Assembly (NCBI RefSeq): GCF_907165045.1
Contig: NZ_CAJRAU010000001.1
Span: 62,001 to 126,000, forward strand
Direction of reading: 5' to 3'
Source: Dyadobacter linearis
GTDB lineage: Bacteria > Bacteroidota > Bacteroidia > Cytophagales > Spirosomataceae
Length of the DNA: 64,000 nt
The position numbers were made by a program, and so were the translations under genes. Under the pieces are notes generated by a model that saw only the letters and a list, made by a program, of their open reading frames with translations, was not told the origin of the DNA and did not search any database. Below are positions 37,224 to 47,083 of the stretch, one piece after another (the first letter of the stretch is position 1; every line of letters begins with the position of its first letter).

Positions 37224-39254
37224 CTATTTTGAAACAGGAACAAGTAAAATGGCATCTGCCAAAACCAGCCCGTCTGCATCTTTATTTGAGACTTCCACAA
37301 ATGCCGATTTCCCCGCAGGCAGATCGAAAGTACCCAGGGAAACCCACTCACCGGAAGTTTGCCCAACCACTTCAATATCAGCAGTTTTAAGGGTAACATC
37401 CTTGCTCTTCTTGCCGTCAGAAACGATGATCGGGTAATGCGACGACAGGCCGGCTAACTTAGGAAAGTAGTAATAGGCCGCGTATTTACCGCTTTTGGGC
37501 ACGTCGGGCGTAAATCTTACGGTTTGCAGCGCCTTGTTCTGTGGGTTGGAGGATAGCAATGAAGGACCGTAACTGCCTCGTTTTCCGCTCTTCCATTCGC
37601 CCATTACTTTCACGGCATTTTCATTTTCATTATCCACCAATACCTGCTGCACCGAACCATTTGCCAGCGGATCTGCGGCCAGTTTTTTAATCAGCTTTTG
37701 CGCGTCCACTTGTTGCACGCTCACCTTCGCGTCGATCGCCATTGCCGCTGCAACTGCGGATGATTGCGCCAATACCATAAATACCGGCTCCATCCGGATA
37801 GATCCATAGGCAATATGCGTCGCCGACAGACAGACTGGCACGAGCAGATTCTTGCATTCACTTTCCTTCGGGATAATAGCACGGTAAGAAACCGGGTACG
37901 GACCAAAGCCGCCCACTTCTACATTACCCTCGTTTTTCGTATTCCCATCCACAACCAGGCGCTGGATATTGTGCGAATCCATCGTGTAAGCGGCCATTCC
38001 TACCCCATCGTTCACTTTTTCCTTTCCTTCGCAATTCGCCTGCGTCATTACATAGCTGCCGACCATTCTCCGTGCTTCCCGAATGTAAAGCTGCGGCGAC
38101 CAGTTGCCGTTTTCTGTGTATTCATCTTTGGGATAACCCCATTTCAACATTGACTTGCGCAGCTCTTCGGGCACGCGCGGATCGTGGCCCACGAAGTAGA
38201 GAAGGCCTTTTGTGTAGGTTTCATGGTCTTTGACAATGCGTTCCCGCACCTGGTAGCTACCATTGGGATAGTCGTAATTCATCCCGATCATATCGGTTGA
38301 AAACCCGTTGCGGTTGTTGATGTCCGTTTTTTTGTTCGGCATCGGGCTCCATATAAAGTAATCGTTCAGTGCTTTTTTGGTCGGATTCTTTTGCATTAAC
38401 CTCACCAGCAACTCATAATGCGTGGAATCGTATCCTGCCGGCCGGGTAATAGGTACCTGATTCGCCGGGTCAGAAGTAAGGCAGATCCGGTAATTGTAAG
38501 CCTGCACTTTCTTGTCGCCGCTGCCTGTCGGAGCAAGCTTTTCATTTGAAATACCCCATAACAACCCGCTTTCCGGCTTGCCGGGCGTTTTGTAAGGATC
38601 AATACCATTTGGAAGCTGGTGGCCGTCCATTAACTGTACACCATTAATTGTCTCATTGTATTCGGAATTTGCCTCGCGACCAACTGCATAGGAAACGCCA
38701 GCTTTTGCCATTAAATCACCTTCATAAGAACAGTCGATAAACATTTTCGCTTCGACGTTCAGGTTCGTTGCGGCTTCGGGTTTCAGGCTGTTTTCAAGAA
38801 TGATGGATTGAATAGTACCCTTATTTTTATTTGCCGAAACAATTCTGTGCTGGTACGTTACCTTAATTCCAGCCTCGTCGAGGTATTGCTGCAAGTACTT
38901 TTTAGCCACGCTGGGTTCGAATATCCATTGTTCAAACTTCCCGTAATGCTTGCCCAGTCTTCGGTAAAAATCAAGGGAGAGACCTGAAATGGCATACTTG
39001 TTACCGATATCCGTTTGCCCGAGCCCGCCGGAAGTCATTCCCCCTAAATGCGCGGTCGGTTCGATCAATATCACCGACTTACCCATCTTTTTGGCAGTAT
39101 AAGCAGCGATCACGCCGGCAGCAGTTCCGCCGTAAATACAGATATCAACGGTTTGCTTAGCCTCCCGGACCGGCGGTCTTTGCGCGGGCAAAACAGTGAG
39201 CATTGCCAATGCAAGTGGCAGAATAAGGGTTTTACGGAGTTTGAGTTTTGACAT
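37224..39254 (-). CDS. Exported FAD-dependent oxidoreductase with C-terminal golvesin-like domain, copy 1
   Basis: Start at 39254 (MSKLKLRK) is preferred over 39290: it has AAAGAA just before it and gives a normal signal peptide (LPLALAMLTVLPAQ). The resulting protein is 676 aa. FAD motif ICIYGGTAAGVIAA, HLGGMTSGGLGQTDIGNKYA, MFIDCSYEGDLMAKAGVSYAVGREANSEYNE and VCLSATHIAYGSIRMEP match copy 2. After about residue 545 comes an extra beta-rich domain (VRFTPDVPKSGKYAAYYYFP, GEWVSLGTFDLPAGKSAFVE) of the golvesin/xanthan-lyase C-terminal type, likely for glycan or surface binding. It follows SusD with a terminator-like hairpin between and leads into copy 2 after 24 bases. Confidence 0.85.
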   Translation of the reverse strand: MSKLKLRKTLILPLALAMLTVLPAQRPPVREAKQTVDICIYGGTAAGVIAAYTAKKMGKSVILIEPTAHLGGMTSGGLGQTDIGNKYAISGLSLDFYRRLGKHYGKFEQWIFEPSVAKKYLQQYLDEAGIKVTYQHRIVSANKNKGTIQSIILENSLKPEAATNLNVEAKMFIDCSYEGDLMAKAGVSYAVGREANSEYNETINGVQLMDGHQLPNGIDPYKTPGKPESGLLWGISNEKLAPTGSGDKKVQAYNYRICLTSDPANQVPITRPAGYDSTHYELLVRLMQKNPTKKALNDYFIWSPMPNKKTDINNRNGFSTDMIGMNYDYPNGSYQVRERIVKDHETYTKGLLYFVGHDPRVPEELRKSMLKWGYPKDEYTENGNWSPQLYIREARRMVGSYVMTQANCEGKEKVNDGVGMAAYTMDSHNIQRLVVDGNTKNEGNVEVGGFGPYPVSYRAIIPKESECKNLLVPVCLSATHIAYGSIRMEPVFMVLAQSSAVAAAMAIDAKVSVQQVDAQKLIKKLAADPLANGSVQQVLVDNENENAVKVMGEWKSGKRGSYGPSLLSSNPQNKALQTVRFTPDVPKSGKYAAYYYFPKLAGLSSHYPIIVSDGKKSKDVTLKTADIEVVGQTSGEWVSLGTFDLPAGKSAFVEVSNKDADGLVLADAILLVPVSK

Positions 39255-39282
39255 TTCTTTTAATTTAAATGAGAATAAATGC

Positions 39283-39318
39283 AAAAGCACAGACAGGGTT
39301 CACGCTGCCTGTGCTTTT
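39283..39318 (-). terminator. Terminator-like hairpin after SusD
   Basis: AAAAGCACAG (39283-39292) pairs with CTGTGCTTTT (39309-39318). It starts 4 bases beyond the SusD stop on the minus strand and ends in TTTTGCATTT. The tail is imperfect, so it may only weaken transcription into the FAD genes, a common way to keep SusC/SusD more highly expressed. Confidence 0.65.
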
Positions 39319-39321
39319 TGG

Positions 39322-40995
39322 TTAATAGTTGGGATTCTGCGTTAAAGTCGGATTCACCTCTCTTTCAAGCCTCGGGATCGGCCACAGATTGTCACGTTCG
39401 TTGCTATACGACCGGGTTTCGATCACGCGCATTTGCGATGCATTGGCCACGTTCTCGTAATGTGGCGTTCCATTCTCATCGATCCTAGGCGCGCTCGACA
39501 GAAATGCATTGCGGATCCGGCCTCTCAGCGGGCCTTTCATCACATCCTCCCCAATATTCCAGCGACGGATGTCAAACAATCGCAGCCCCTCGCCTGCAAA
39601 TTCCGACTTCCGCTCAATGCGGATGATCGATCGCAGTTCTGCCTGCGTTTTGCCAGCCGTGACCGCCGTCATATTTACGCCCGGACGCTGCCTCACAGCG
39701 TTAATCGCTTCATATACAGACGCATCCAGCTGGTTCAACTCGATTTTTGCTTCTGCATAATTGAGCAAAACTTCGGCATACCTGAACAGGATCACGCCCA
39801 GCTCGCTGTTGTCGATATCCGGAAAATCAGCCACGTCGGTGTATTTGCGCCACAAATAGCCCGAGAAGGTTGCGTAGGCATGCGTCGCTTCCACATTTTG
39901 CACGCGGCGTGCCGGAGTGGTCGAATAATCCAACGTCATCAAACTATCGGGATGTGTTTCAAACAGGTAATTAATAAAACGCGTTTGCGGCAGAACGACG
40001 GTTTGGGTAAGTCGCGGATCGCGGTTTGCAAATGGTTTTTTGGGATCAAAAAGGGGCGATTTATCAATCGGAAGTCCGTCAATGCAAGCATAGGAATCGA
40101 CCAGCGCCTGCACCGGGATCTTGTTCGAATGCCCCAATGCAATGCGGGAAAAGAAGAACCTTGGCAAGCTGTGCACTTTCGTGCCTTTTAAATATTGAAC
40201 CGAAAAAATGATCTCTTTGGAACCCTGGCCCGCATACTGAAACAGCTGGGTAAAGTCGCCGTGCAGGCTATAAGTGCCCAATTTCATCAGTTCCGAAGCC
40301 GCTTGTGCCGCTGCTTCATAGCGTTTGTTGAAAAGCGCAATGCGCGATTTCAATGCAAGCGCAGCACCCTTGTTCGCGCGACCTTTGTTCACCGTACCGG
40401 TTTCGGCGAGCAGCGCGGGCGCAATCGCATCGAGCTCGGCGATAATAAAATCGGTGACCTCATCCTTTGTATTACGCGGAAGCTGCGATTCGTTGAGCAG
40501 TACAGGTTTGGTCAGCAGAGGCACGCCGCCGTAAAGCTCATTGATGATAGAATAAAAATACGCCCTCAAAAATCTCACCTCCGCCATTAAACGGTTGTAT
40601 TTGGCTTCCGGCACGATCGCGGCGAGCGGCTCGGCTTTGGAAAGAATGTAGTTGCAGCGACCGATACCGCGGTAAAAACCGCTCCAATAGCTGGAAATCA
40701 TCGCATTATCCGCATTCGCATTCCCCATCCCGAGATTCTGAAGGGAACTGGTATTCCGCTCCCAGCCAATATCCGTAGCAGCGTCGAGCATCTGGAAAAA
40801 CGGCCCGTTCACATCCCCAGCCCCGCCAAACCAAAGGGTATTGTAAACCCCAGTCACGGCCAGGTCGAGCTCGGCTTCGGTGCGTAGGAAAGTTTCGTCC
40901 GAGGGATTGTCGAGCGGAAATCTTTCGAGGTAATCGTCGCAGGAAGTGACGGCAATGCAGCAAAAAATGAGCAGTATATATTTTGTGAATTTCAT
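39322..40995 (-). CDS. RagB/SusD-family outer-membrane lipoprotein (cassette 2)
   Basis: A 557-aa SusD-type lipoprotein with lipobox AVTSC (cysteine 19). DDYLERFPLDNPSDETFLRT opens the mature chain. RLMAEVRFLRAYFYSIINEL and GGVPLLTKPV form the TPR part. LFRYAEVLLNYAEAKIELNQ, SIIRIERKSEFAGEGLRLFD and LWPIPRLEREVNPTLTQNPNY mark the C-terminus. It follows SusC by 19 bases and precedes the two FAD oxidoreductase genes. No glycosidase lies next to it, so this pair may import small oxidised or acidic sugars or glycosides rather than polymers (inference). Confidence 0.95.
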   Translation of the reverse strand: MKFTKYILLIFCCIAVTSCDDYLERFPLDNPSDETFLRTEAELDLAVTGVYNTLWFGGAGDVNGPFFQMLDAATDIGWERNTSSLQNLGMGNANADNAMISSYWSGFYRGIGRCNYILSKAEPLAAIVPEAKYNRLMAEVRFLRAYFYSIINELYGGVPLLTKPVLLNESQLPRNTKDEVTDFIIAELDAIAPALLAETGTVNKGRANKGAALALKSRIALFNKRYEAAAQAASELMKLGTYSLHGDFTQLFQYAGQGSKEIIFSVQYLKGTKVHSLPRFFFSRIALGHSNKIPVQALVDSYACIDGLPIDKSPLFDPKKPFANRDPRLTQTVVLPQTRFINYLFETHPDSLMTLDYSTTPARRVQNVEATHAYATFSGYLWRKYTDVADFPDIDNSELGVILFRYAEVLLNYAEAKIELNQLDASVYEAINAVRQRPGVNMTAVTAGKTQAELRSIIRIERKSEFAGEGLRLFDIRRWNIGEDVMKGPLRGRIRNAFLSSAPRIDENGTPHYENVANASQMRVIETRSYSNERDNLWPIPRLEREVNPTLTQNPNY

Positions 40996-41014
40996 CGTAT
41001 CAAAAATTTAAATA

Positions 41015-44000
41015 CTAAAACCTTACATCTAATCCCACGGTATACACTTTCATCTGCGGGTACCAGCCTGCATTGCCCACCGGAGCCTCCACGTCGAATC
41101 CCGGCCAGAACTTGTCGAACGTGAACATATTCTGTCCGCTCGCGTAGATCCGAAGCTTTTGCACCTTGTTTTTTAGGAGCGATTGCGGAATGGTGTAGGC
41201 GAGCTGAATGTTTTTTATCCGCAGATAAGCGGCATTTCTCAGCCAGTAAGAAGAGTTCTGAATGTTGTTGGTTTCGTTAAAAGCAAGTCTCGGAAACTCG
41301 GCGTCGGTATTATCCGGCCGCCAGCTGTCGCGCTGCGATTCCTGAATGGTACTTCCCTCAAAAAACGGCATAATTCCGTGGCCGCTCAGGTAACCGTCCA
41401 CTTTACCTACCCCTTGGAGGAACACCGAAAGGTCGATGCCTTTGTAGCCGAAATCGAAGTTTGCGCTGTAATTGTACCGAGGGATATTGCTGCCGATTAC
41501 CTGCTGATCGAGGTTATTGATAATACCATCGTCATTCAGATCACGGTATCTGATATCGCCCGGCGCTACATTGCCAAACTGTTTCGCGTGCTCTTTCACT
41601 TCGGTTTCGGTCTGGAAAAAACCGTCGGCTACATATCCGTAAAACGAGCCGATCGGGTAGCCTTCGTTGCTCACCTGCAGGCCGCTCCGCTGCACGCCGC
41701 GCATATCAACGACCTTATTTTTTACATCGGAAAAGTTGACGGAAACATTGTAGGTAAAGTCTTCAATCCGGTCGCGGTAACCCAGCGAAACGTCCCAGCC
41801 TTTGTTACGCACCACGCCCGCATTCTGGTAAGGCGCAGTGAGGCCGATCATCGTCGGAATGTCCAGCCGGAGCAGAATATCGTCGGTGCGGCGCATGTAA
41901 TATTCAGCAGTCACATTCAGTTTTGACCATAAAGTCAGGTCAAGACCAAAGTTCGTCGCGGTAGTCGATTCCCAGCGGATCGCAGGGTTTGCCATTTCAT
42001 TCAGCGAGGCACCGGTAATGTTTTTTCCGTCAAAAATGTAGTTACTGCTGCCAATACCGATAAATGCGGCGAAAGGATAGAGCCCGATGTTCTGGTTACC
42101 CAGCTTTCCCCACGAAGCTCTCAGTTTCATGTCTGTCACAACATTTGACAAACCACTCATGAAAGACTCTTCGATAATTCTCCAACCCGCAGAGAATGAA
42201 GGAAATACCGCATATTTATTTCCCGTCGCAAACCGTGAAGAACCGTCGTAACGCGCATTCGCCTCAAACAGATATTTCTCTTTGTAATTGTAATTCAACC
42301 GGCCAAAATAGGATTGCAAAGCCCAGTGCTCCGCAGAACCACCGGTACGCTCGTTTTCCCGGTTACCAGCGTTGATCTCCTGATAATCAGGCAACAAAAA
42401 CACTTCGCGATAAACTGAGATCCACGCATTGCGCTGGTCTTCGCGCTGAAAACCGCCTAATACAGTCAGGTGGTGATCGCCGAATGTTTTGTCGAACGTG
42501 ACCAATGCGCGCAGGTTATTGTACCACTCCCGGCTTGAACTCTGCGAAAGCGAATTTCTCGCAGGTACCGCATAACTCGGCGATCCGTCCCAGCGGTAGG
42601 TCTGGACCGTATTATTGAATGTTTTGTTAAAAGGAAGGTTGAACTTCGGCGCGTAGATCAGATTGGCAGTCAGCCAGGAAGTAGGCTTGTAAGTAAGGTT
42701 TAAGTTAAGGATCGAGCTCAGCGAAGATTCCTGCGTCAACCCTCCGTCCTTCGCTCTGGCAAGCGGGTGATCTCCGTTCCAGCCTTCTCCATATTTACCC
42801 GAAGAAAGGATCCCGGCCTGGTTTGCAGGAATGCGGCGCATCCAGTGAAATACGTATCCAGCACCCGAAGAAGGCTCGGTAAGGTCGGTGCGACGGAGGA
42901 AAATGTCCATCGACGTACTCAGCTTCTTCCCGATCTTGGCGTCGGTATTAATCCGCAAATTATAGCGTTTGAAGTTCGTATTCGGGATAATTCCATCCTG
43001 ATCCAGGTAGCTGAATGAACCCAGTACCTTCACCTTGTCATTCCCCCCATTGACCCCGATGTAGTGACTTTGCATAAACCCGCTGTTTTTCAAAGTCATT
43101 TTCTGCCAGTCTGTATCCGGAAACTGGTCGCGATCGGTAGGTCCCTTTGTGAGGTAATCCTGAATATACTGCTCGGTATATAACGGGCTTCTGCCGGTGT
43201 TTGTGTAAGCTTCGTTGATGAGGTTAATATGGTCTATCCCGTTCACTTTGTCGGGCGTGTCGGTCGGGGTTTGCCAGCCAGCGTACATATTATAATTCAC
43301 ACTCATTCCTTTTTCACTGCCGCGCTTGGTGGTGATCAGGATCACGCCATTTGCAGCCCGCGAACCGTAAATGGCAGCGGAAGAAGCATCTTTCAGGATA
43401 GATATATTCTCAATTTCGTTTGGGTCAATGTTGTTGATAGCCGATTCAACGCCGTCCACAATCACGAGCGGGTCCGAATTTCCGGTCGTACCCACTCCCC
43501 TGATCCGCAGTCCGGCACCGTCGCGGCCCGGCTGTCCCGAACGCTGGGTTACGGTAAGACCTGGCACGACGCCCTGCAAGGCAGCCGAAGTCTGCCCAAC
43601 CGGCCTCCTGGTCAGTTCTTCTGAGGTTACCACGGACACTGAGCCTGTGAGATTAACCTTTTTCTGCGTTCCGTAACCAACTACCACCACTTCCGACAGA
43701 CTTTTATCCTCAGGTACCAGGCTCACGGTAAATGCAGCCTGCCCATTGATCGCCAACTCCTGGCTGGTGTAACCCACAAAGCTGAATACCAGCATTGCAT
43801 CCGAAGGCGTATTGTCTGGGATATTTAACTGAAAAAACCCTTCCGAATCCGTTGTCGCGCCAATTTGCGAGCCTTTTAAAACCACACTTACGCCCGGAAG
43901 TCCGCGCTGGGCTTCATCTAAAACTTTTCCAGAAACGTTCTTTTTTGGTGCGCCGTCCGGAGCTTTTTCATCGGGAAAATTTCCTAGTCGTTTTAAAATG

Positions 44001-44344
44001 ATAATTTTACCTGAAACCTCGTATTGCAGGTTCAGCGGCGTAAGAACATTGTCAAGTACTTCATACAAAGGCTTTTGCTTTATATCGATCGACACTTTCC
44101 GGGCGGATTTGATCAGCTTTGAACTAAATACAAACCTTACTTCCGCCTGCTTTTCGATCTGGCTTAGTACCTTTTTTACTTCACTGCCGGTCGCGCTCAC
44201 AGATATCTTCTGCCCCAGTAGCGACTGGGCACTTCCCTCCCGCGCATAGCCGGTCCCTATAAACATCAGGGCAAAAATGAGTTGGGTAGCTGTTATTCTC
44301 ATCGTCCACAACAGTACCTTTCGGTACATAAAGGTTTTTTTCAT
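41015..44344 (-). CDS. SusC/RagA-family TonB-dependent transporter with STN domain (cassette 2)
   Basis: A 1109-aa protein from the preferred start at 44344 (MKKTFMYRK); the open frame extends 25 codons further but without a signal-like N-terminus. Signal peptide to about residue 40. The STN domain (50-117) contains SVSATGSEVKKVLSQIEKQA and PLNLQYEVSGKIIILKRLG. The carboxypeptidase-like domain follows (GKVLDEAQRGLPGVSVVLKG), then the plug with VVVGYGTQKKVNLTGSVSVV, VPGLTVTQRSGQPGRDGAGL and SSAAIYGSRAANGVILITTK. The barrel ends VYTVGLDVRF. The STN domain and the FecR gene 195 bases upstream indicate substrate-triggered signalling to the sigma factor at 45786-46394. Confidence 0.95.
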   Translation of the reverse strand: MKKTFMYRKVLLWTMRITATQLIFALMFIGTGYAREGSAQSLLGQKISVSATGSEVKKVLSQIEKQAEVRFVFSSKLIKSARKVSIDIKQKPLYEVLDNVLTPLNLQYEVSGKIIILKRLGNFPDEKAPDGAPKKNVSGKVLDEAQRGLPGVSVVLKGSQIGATTDSEGFFQLNIPDNTPSDAMLVFSFVGYTSQELAINGQAAFTVSLVPEDKSLSEVVVVGYGTQKKVNLTGSVSVVTSEELTRRPVGQTSAALQGVVPGLTVTQRSGQPGRDGAGLRIRGVGTTGNSDPLVIVDGVESAINNIDPNEIENISILKDASSAAIYGSRAANGVILITTKRGSEKGMSVNYNMYAGWQTPTDTPDKVNGIDHINLINEAYTNTGRSPLYTEQYIQDYLTKGPTDRDQFPDTDWQKMTLKNSGFMQSHYIGVNGGNDKVKVLGSFSYLDQDGIIPNTNFKRYNLRINTDAKIGKKLSTSMDIFLRRTDLTEPSSGAGYVFHWMRRIPANQAGILSSGKYGEGWNGDHPLARAKDGGLTQESSLSSILNLNLTYKPTSWLTANLIYAPKFNLPFNKTFNNTVQTYRWDGSPSYAVPARNSLSQSSSREWYNNLRALVTFDKTFGDHHLTVLGGFQREDQRNAWISVYREVFLLPDYQEINAGNRENERTGGSAEHWALQSYFGRLNYNYKEKYLFEANARYDGSSRFATGNKYAVFPSFSAGWRIIEESFMSGLSNVVTDMKLRASWGKLGNQNIGLYPFAAFIGIGSSNYIFDGKNITGASLNEMANPAIRWESTTATNFGLDLTLWSKLNVTAEYYMRRTDDILLRLDIPTMIGLTAPYQNAGVVRNKGWDVSLGYRDRIEDFTYNVSVNFSDVKNKVVDMRGVQRSGLQVSNEGYPIGSFYGYVADGFFQTETEVKEHAKQFGNVAPGDIRYRDLNDDGIINNLDQQVIGSNIPRYNYSANFDFGYKGIDLSVFLQGVGKVDGYLSGHGIMPFFEGSTIQESQRDSWRPDNTDAEFPRLAFNETNNIQNSSYWLRNAAYLRIKNIQLAYTIPQSLLKNKVQKLRIYASGQNMFTFDKFWPGFDVEAPVGNAGWYPQMKVYTVGLDVRF

Positions 44345-44539
44345 AGATTTGATTGTTTTGTTATGATAGAAATTAGGCAAAACAGACCCCTGCCTCCATT
44401 GCGGAGGATATGACGCCAAATCATTCAGGGGAGTATCGGAGCCGGTGATGCGGGAACATTGCCGGCTCTTTCTTTTTGGGGATTTAGTTAAATTTCCTGT
44501 CTCGTATACGCGCTTTGTTTTAGGTTGGATAAATGGAAA

Positions 44540-45667
44540 CTAAATATCGGTTTTGCATCCTTTACTATTGATAATGATCTGACCGTCAACGATCTCGTAA
44601 GTAGCTTCAATGGCTTTACAAATGATCGTCAGCTTGTCGTGCAGCGGCTGGTTGTCCAGCGTCGCGGTGATCGGGCACCCGCTCAGGAGTTCTTCGTCAA
44701 ACAGAATCGCAATTCCGTACGCTTTCGCGATCGCGCCAAAAGCCTCGCTCACCGGCGTATCTTCAAATTGGAACTGGGGAATATTGGCTTTCGAAACAAT
44801 GATCGCGGGCCGCTCTACCAGCGTCTTGACCATTCTGATCTCATTCCGCTCAAAAATCACTTTCTGGTTCGGCGACAAGATCACACCTTCCGTCTCCCGG
44901 CGTGTAGCAGCATTCAGCCGGTCGGTTCGCGTTGATACTGAAACGCGGCCGGTTTTCACTTCCACCGTCACTTCGCGGCTCGTCGGGTAAGCTTTGATCA
45001 GGAAACTTGTTCCTAATACTTTGGTAACCAACTCGTTGGCATAGACGATAAACGGTCTTTCAGGATCTTTGGAAATATCAAAAAACGCCTCACCGGTCAG
45101 GTAAACTTCTCTTTGTGACGCTTCAAAGGTGGACGGATAACGCAGACTGCTGCCCTTTTTTAGTGTGATCTTACTCTTGTCAGAAAGCCTGATCGTAATC
45201 GGCGCAGAGCCCGTATTGACCTTTTCGAGCATCGCTACCACCGGTTCCATCGGTTTGACGGTATCAGGAACCACTTCTGTCACAGCCAATTGGGGCGCGG
45301 GAGTACGATAAATCCGGATCGTCCAGCCTATTGCGAGCAGAAGAATCACCGAAGCCGCAATGCGGAACCACCAGGATTGATAAAAACGGTTGGGTAAAGT
45401 ATATTCCTCTTCCTGCGCGGGTTTTGCAATGCGGCCCATTGCCGCCGCAATTGTGTCACTGACTTCACGCTCGGGTAGATTGGTTTCATTCACACGGAGC
45501 GCCAGAACCAGCTGCCTGGCCTGCGCGACTGTCGCTTCACAGTCGGGATTGGCGGCCAGCCAGTTGTTCCATTCCGTATTCGATTCCCTGGTGGGTGTCA
45601 AAATCCATTGCCTGAAAAAAGGGTCCCAGACAAAATCATCCACCCCAAAATTTTTGTATTGTTCCAT
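44540..45667 (-). CDS. FecR-family anti-sigma factor (cassette 2)
   Basis: A 375-aa inner-membrane anti-sigma factor. The cytoplasmic N-region includes FVWDPFFRQWILTPTRE and WNNWLAANPDCEATVAQARQ, the usual FecR N-terminal helices. Residues 101-119 form the membrane helix. The FecR domain has ITLKKGSSLRYPSTFEASQR, VYLTGEAFFDISKDPERPFI and TKVLGTSFLIKAYP. The C-terminal DUF4974-like part is FEDTPVSEAFGAIAKAYGIA and CPITATLDNQPLHDKLTIIC. It should hold the cassette-2 sigma factor inactive until the SusC STN domain signals. Confidence 0.94.
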   Translation of the reverse strand: MEQYKNFGVDDFVWDPFFRQWILTPTRESNTEWNNWLAANPDCEATVAQARQLVLALRVNETNLPEREVSDTIAAAMGRIAKPAQEEEYTLPNRFYQSWWFRIAASVILLLAIGWTIRIYRTPAPQLAVTEVVPDTVKPMEPVVAMLEKVNTGSAPITIRLSDKSKITLKKGSSLRYPSTFEASQREVYLTGEAFFDISKDPERPFIVYANELVTKVLGTSFLIKAYPTSREVTVEVKTGRVSVSTRTDRLNAATRRETEGVILSPNQKVIFERNEIRMVKTLVERPAIIVSKANIPQFQFEDTPVSEAFGAIAKAYGIAILFDEELLSGCPITATLDNQPLHDKLTIICKAIEATYEIVDGQIIINSKGCKTDI

Positions 45668-45785
45668 ATCAGTACTTGCGTCCGAATGGCTATAGACAAG
45701 AACAGGCGCGGGATACCAAAACTTTTTTAAATTTTTTCTGAGAAAAATATAAAAAGCTGAGAATCAATATAATAAAGAAGCGATT

Positions 45786-46394
45786 TTATATAAGGATATG
45801 CATTAAAAAGAAGATAGGAAGCGTGACGCCCCAGTAATTTTTGAGTTGCTTGATTGCAATTTGAAGTAAGTTGGAAACGGTTTGGGGGGAAATATCCATG
45901 ATCTCGGAGATCTGCGTCCGGTCCATTTCCTGGAAAAATTTGAGGTAGATAACCTCCTTCTGGCGAGTTGGGAGCTGGTCGAGCAGATGTTTCAGTTTAT
46001 TGGCCAGGACAATGGTGGATTCGTGTTCAATATAATCCTGTTCTACCGAAAAAGCGATCTCGAAGTTTGCCTCCTGGTTATCCTTCGAAATATCCAGAAT
46101 CGGAAACCGCGATTGCTGGCTTCGGTGCATGAGCCGGCGAAGCGACGCCATTAGATAAGGTCTCACAACGACCTCGTGACTCAGTTTCCGCCTCTTTTCC
46201 CAAAGTATCAGAAACAGATCCTGAATCGCATCTTTCACAAATTCCTTATCCCTCGAAAACTTGCTGCCGTAATGGAACAATCCCTGAAAATGCATGGACA
46301 TCAGCTGCTCGAATGCATCAACATCCCCCGCAATAAATCGCTGCCAGGTGCTGTTGTCGTCAGGTGCATCAGTGCGGTGGAAAGGCAATTTCAT
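45786..46394 (-). CDS. ECF RNA polymerase sigma factor (cassette 2)
   Basis: A 202-aa FecI-like sigma factor. Region 2: WQRFIAGDVDAFEQLMSMHF, VKDAIQDLFLILWEKRRKL and VRPYLMASLRRLMHRSQQ. Region 4: LKHLLDQLPTRQKEVIYLKF and RTQISEIMDISPQTVSNLLQ. The hydrophobic tail (WGVTLPIFFLMHILI) resembles that of the cassette-1 sigma factor. It is the first gene of cassette 2. The divergent 244-base region to the rhodanese gene (46395-46638) should hold both promoters, but I see no clear consensus there. Confidence 0.93.
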   Translation of the reverse strand: MKLPFHRTDAPDDNSTWQRFIAGDVDAFEQLMSMHFQGLFHYGSKFSRDKEFVKDAIQDLFLILWEKRRKLSHEVVVRPYLMASLRRLMHRSQQSRFPILDISKDNQEANFEIAFSVEQDYIEHESTIVLANKLKHLLDQLPTRQKEVIYLKFFQEMDRTQISEIMDISPQTVSNLLQIAIKQLKNYWGVTLPIFFLMHILI

Positions 46395-46638
46395 TGGAAT
46401 TCCTGAGTTAGGTACTCAAAATAAGCACATCGTACCTGTAAATCACAATATTTTTTATTAAATCATTTCAATAAAAGCCAACTCCCGCGCTTTTCGAATG
46501 CAGCACGTTTGTTGGTTGACGAATGAGTTAGTCGGCGTGGTCGGGATATTCCTGCCGAATGAATTAACTTGCCATTGGAAACAGGACTATTGCCCAACGA
46601 TTCCATCGTTTAACCCATTAATTTAGAAACCGGAGATT

Positions 46639-47076
46639 ATGAAAAATAGAAAAAACCTGCAATTTATTCTCGTGGCCTTTGGGATTTGCTGCGCCAGCTT
46701 CATAGCAATTCACGAAGAGCCCTGGAACGTGTTCCAGCTGATGGAACCAAAGGCGCTGGTGGATATCATTACAGATCCAACTCAAAAACAACCATTAGTA
46801 ATCAGTATAGGGCCGGCTGGATTGATCAAAGGTGCCGTAGAGGCCAATCCTGCAAAGGATAAGGAAAACCTGACCCAGCTCCGCGAGCGACTGTCAAAAG
46901 AGCCGAAAGACAAGCAAATCGTGTTGTACTGCGGCTGCTGCCCATTTAAAGACTGCCCTAATATCCGCCCTGCTTTCAGTTTATTAAATGATATGGGTTT
47001 CAAAAATCACAAGTTGCTGAATCTGCCCACAAACCTGAAAGTGAACTGGATAGACAAAGGTTACCCGATGAACTGA
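46639..47076 (+). CDS. Exported rhodanese-like protein
   Basis: A 145-aa protein with a signal peptide or N-terminal anchor (about residues 7-23, FILVAFGICCASFIAI). The rest is a small rhodanese fold: MEPKALVDIITDPTQ, then LVISIGPAGLIKGAVEA and the active-site loop KQIVLYCGCCPFKDCPNIRP, followed by LLNDMGFKNHKLLNLPTNLK. The loop has four cysteines (CGCC...C), more than in a standard rhodanese, and this may suit metal, selenium or sulfur binding. It precedes SelU by 7 bases, so the three genes look like one operon. A role in supplying reduced sulfur or selenium is inference. Confidence 0.8.
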   Translation: MKNRKNLQFILVAFGICCASFIAIHEEPWNVFQLMEPKALVDIITDPTQKQPLVISIGPAGLIKGAVEANPAKDKENLTQLRERLSKEPKDKQIVLYCGCCPFKDCPNIRPAFSLLNDMGFKNHKLLNLPTNLKVNWIDKGYPMN

Positions 47077-47083
47077 TAGCGGC

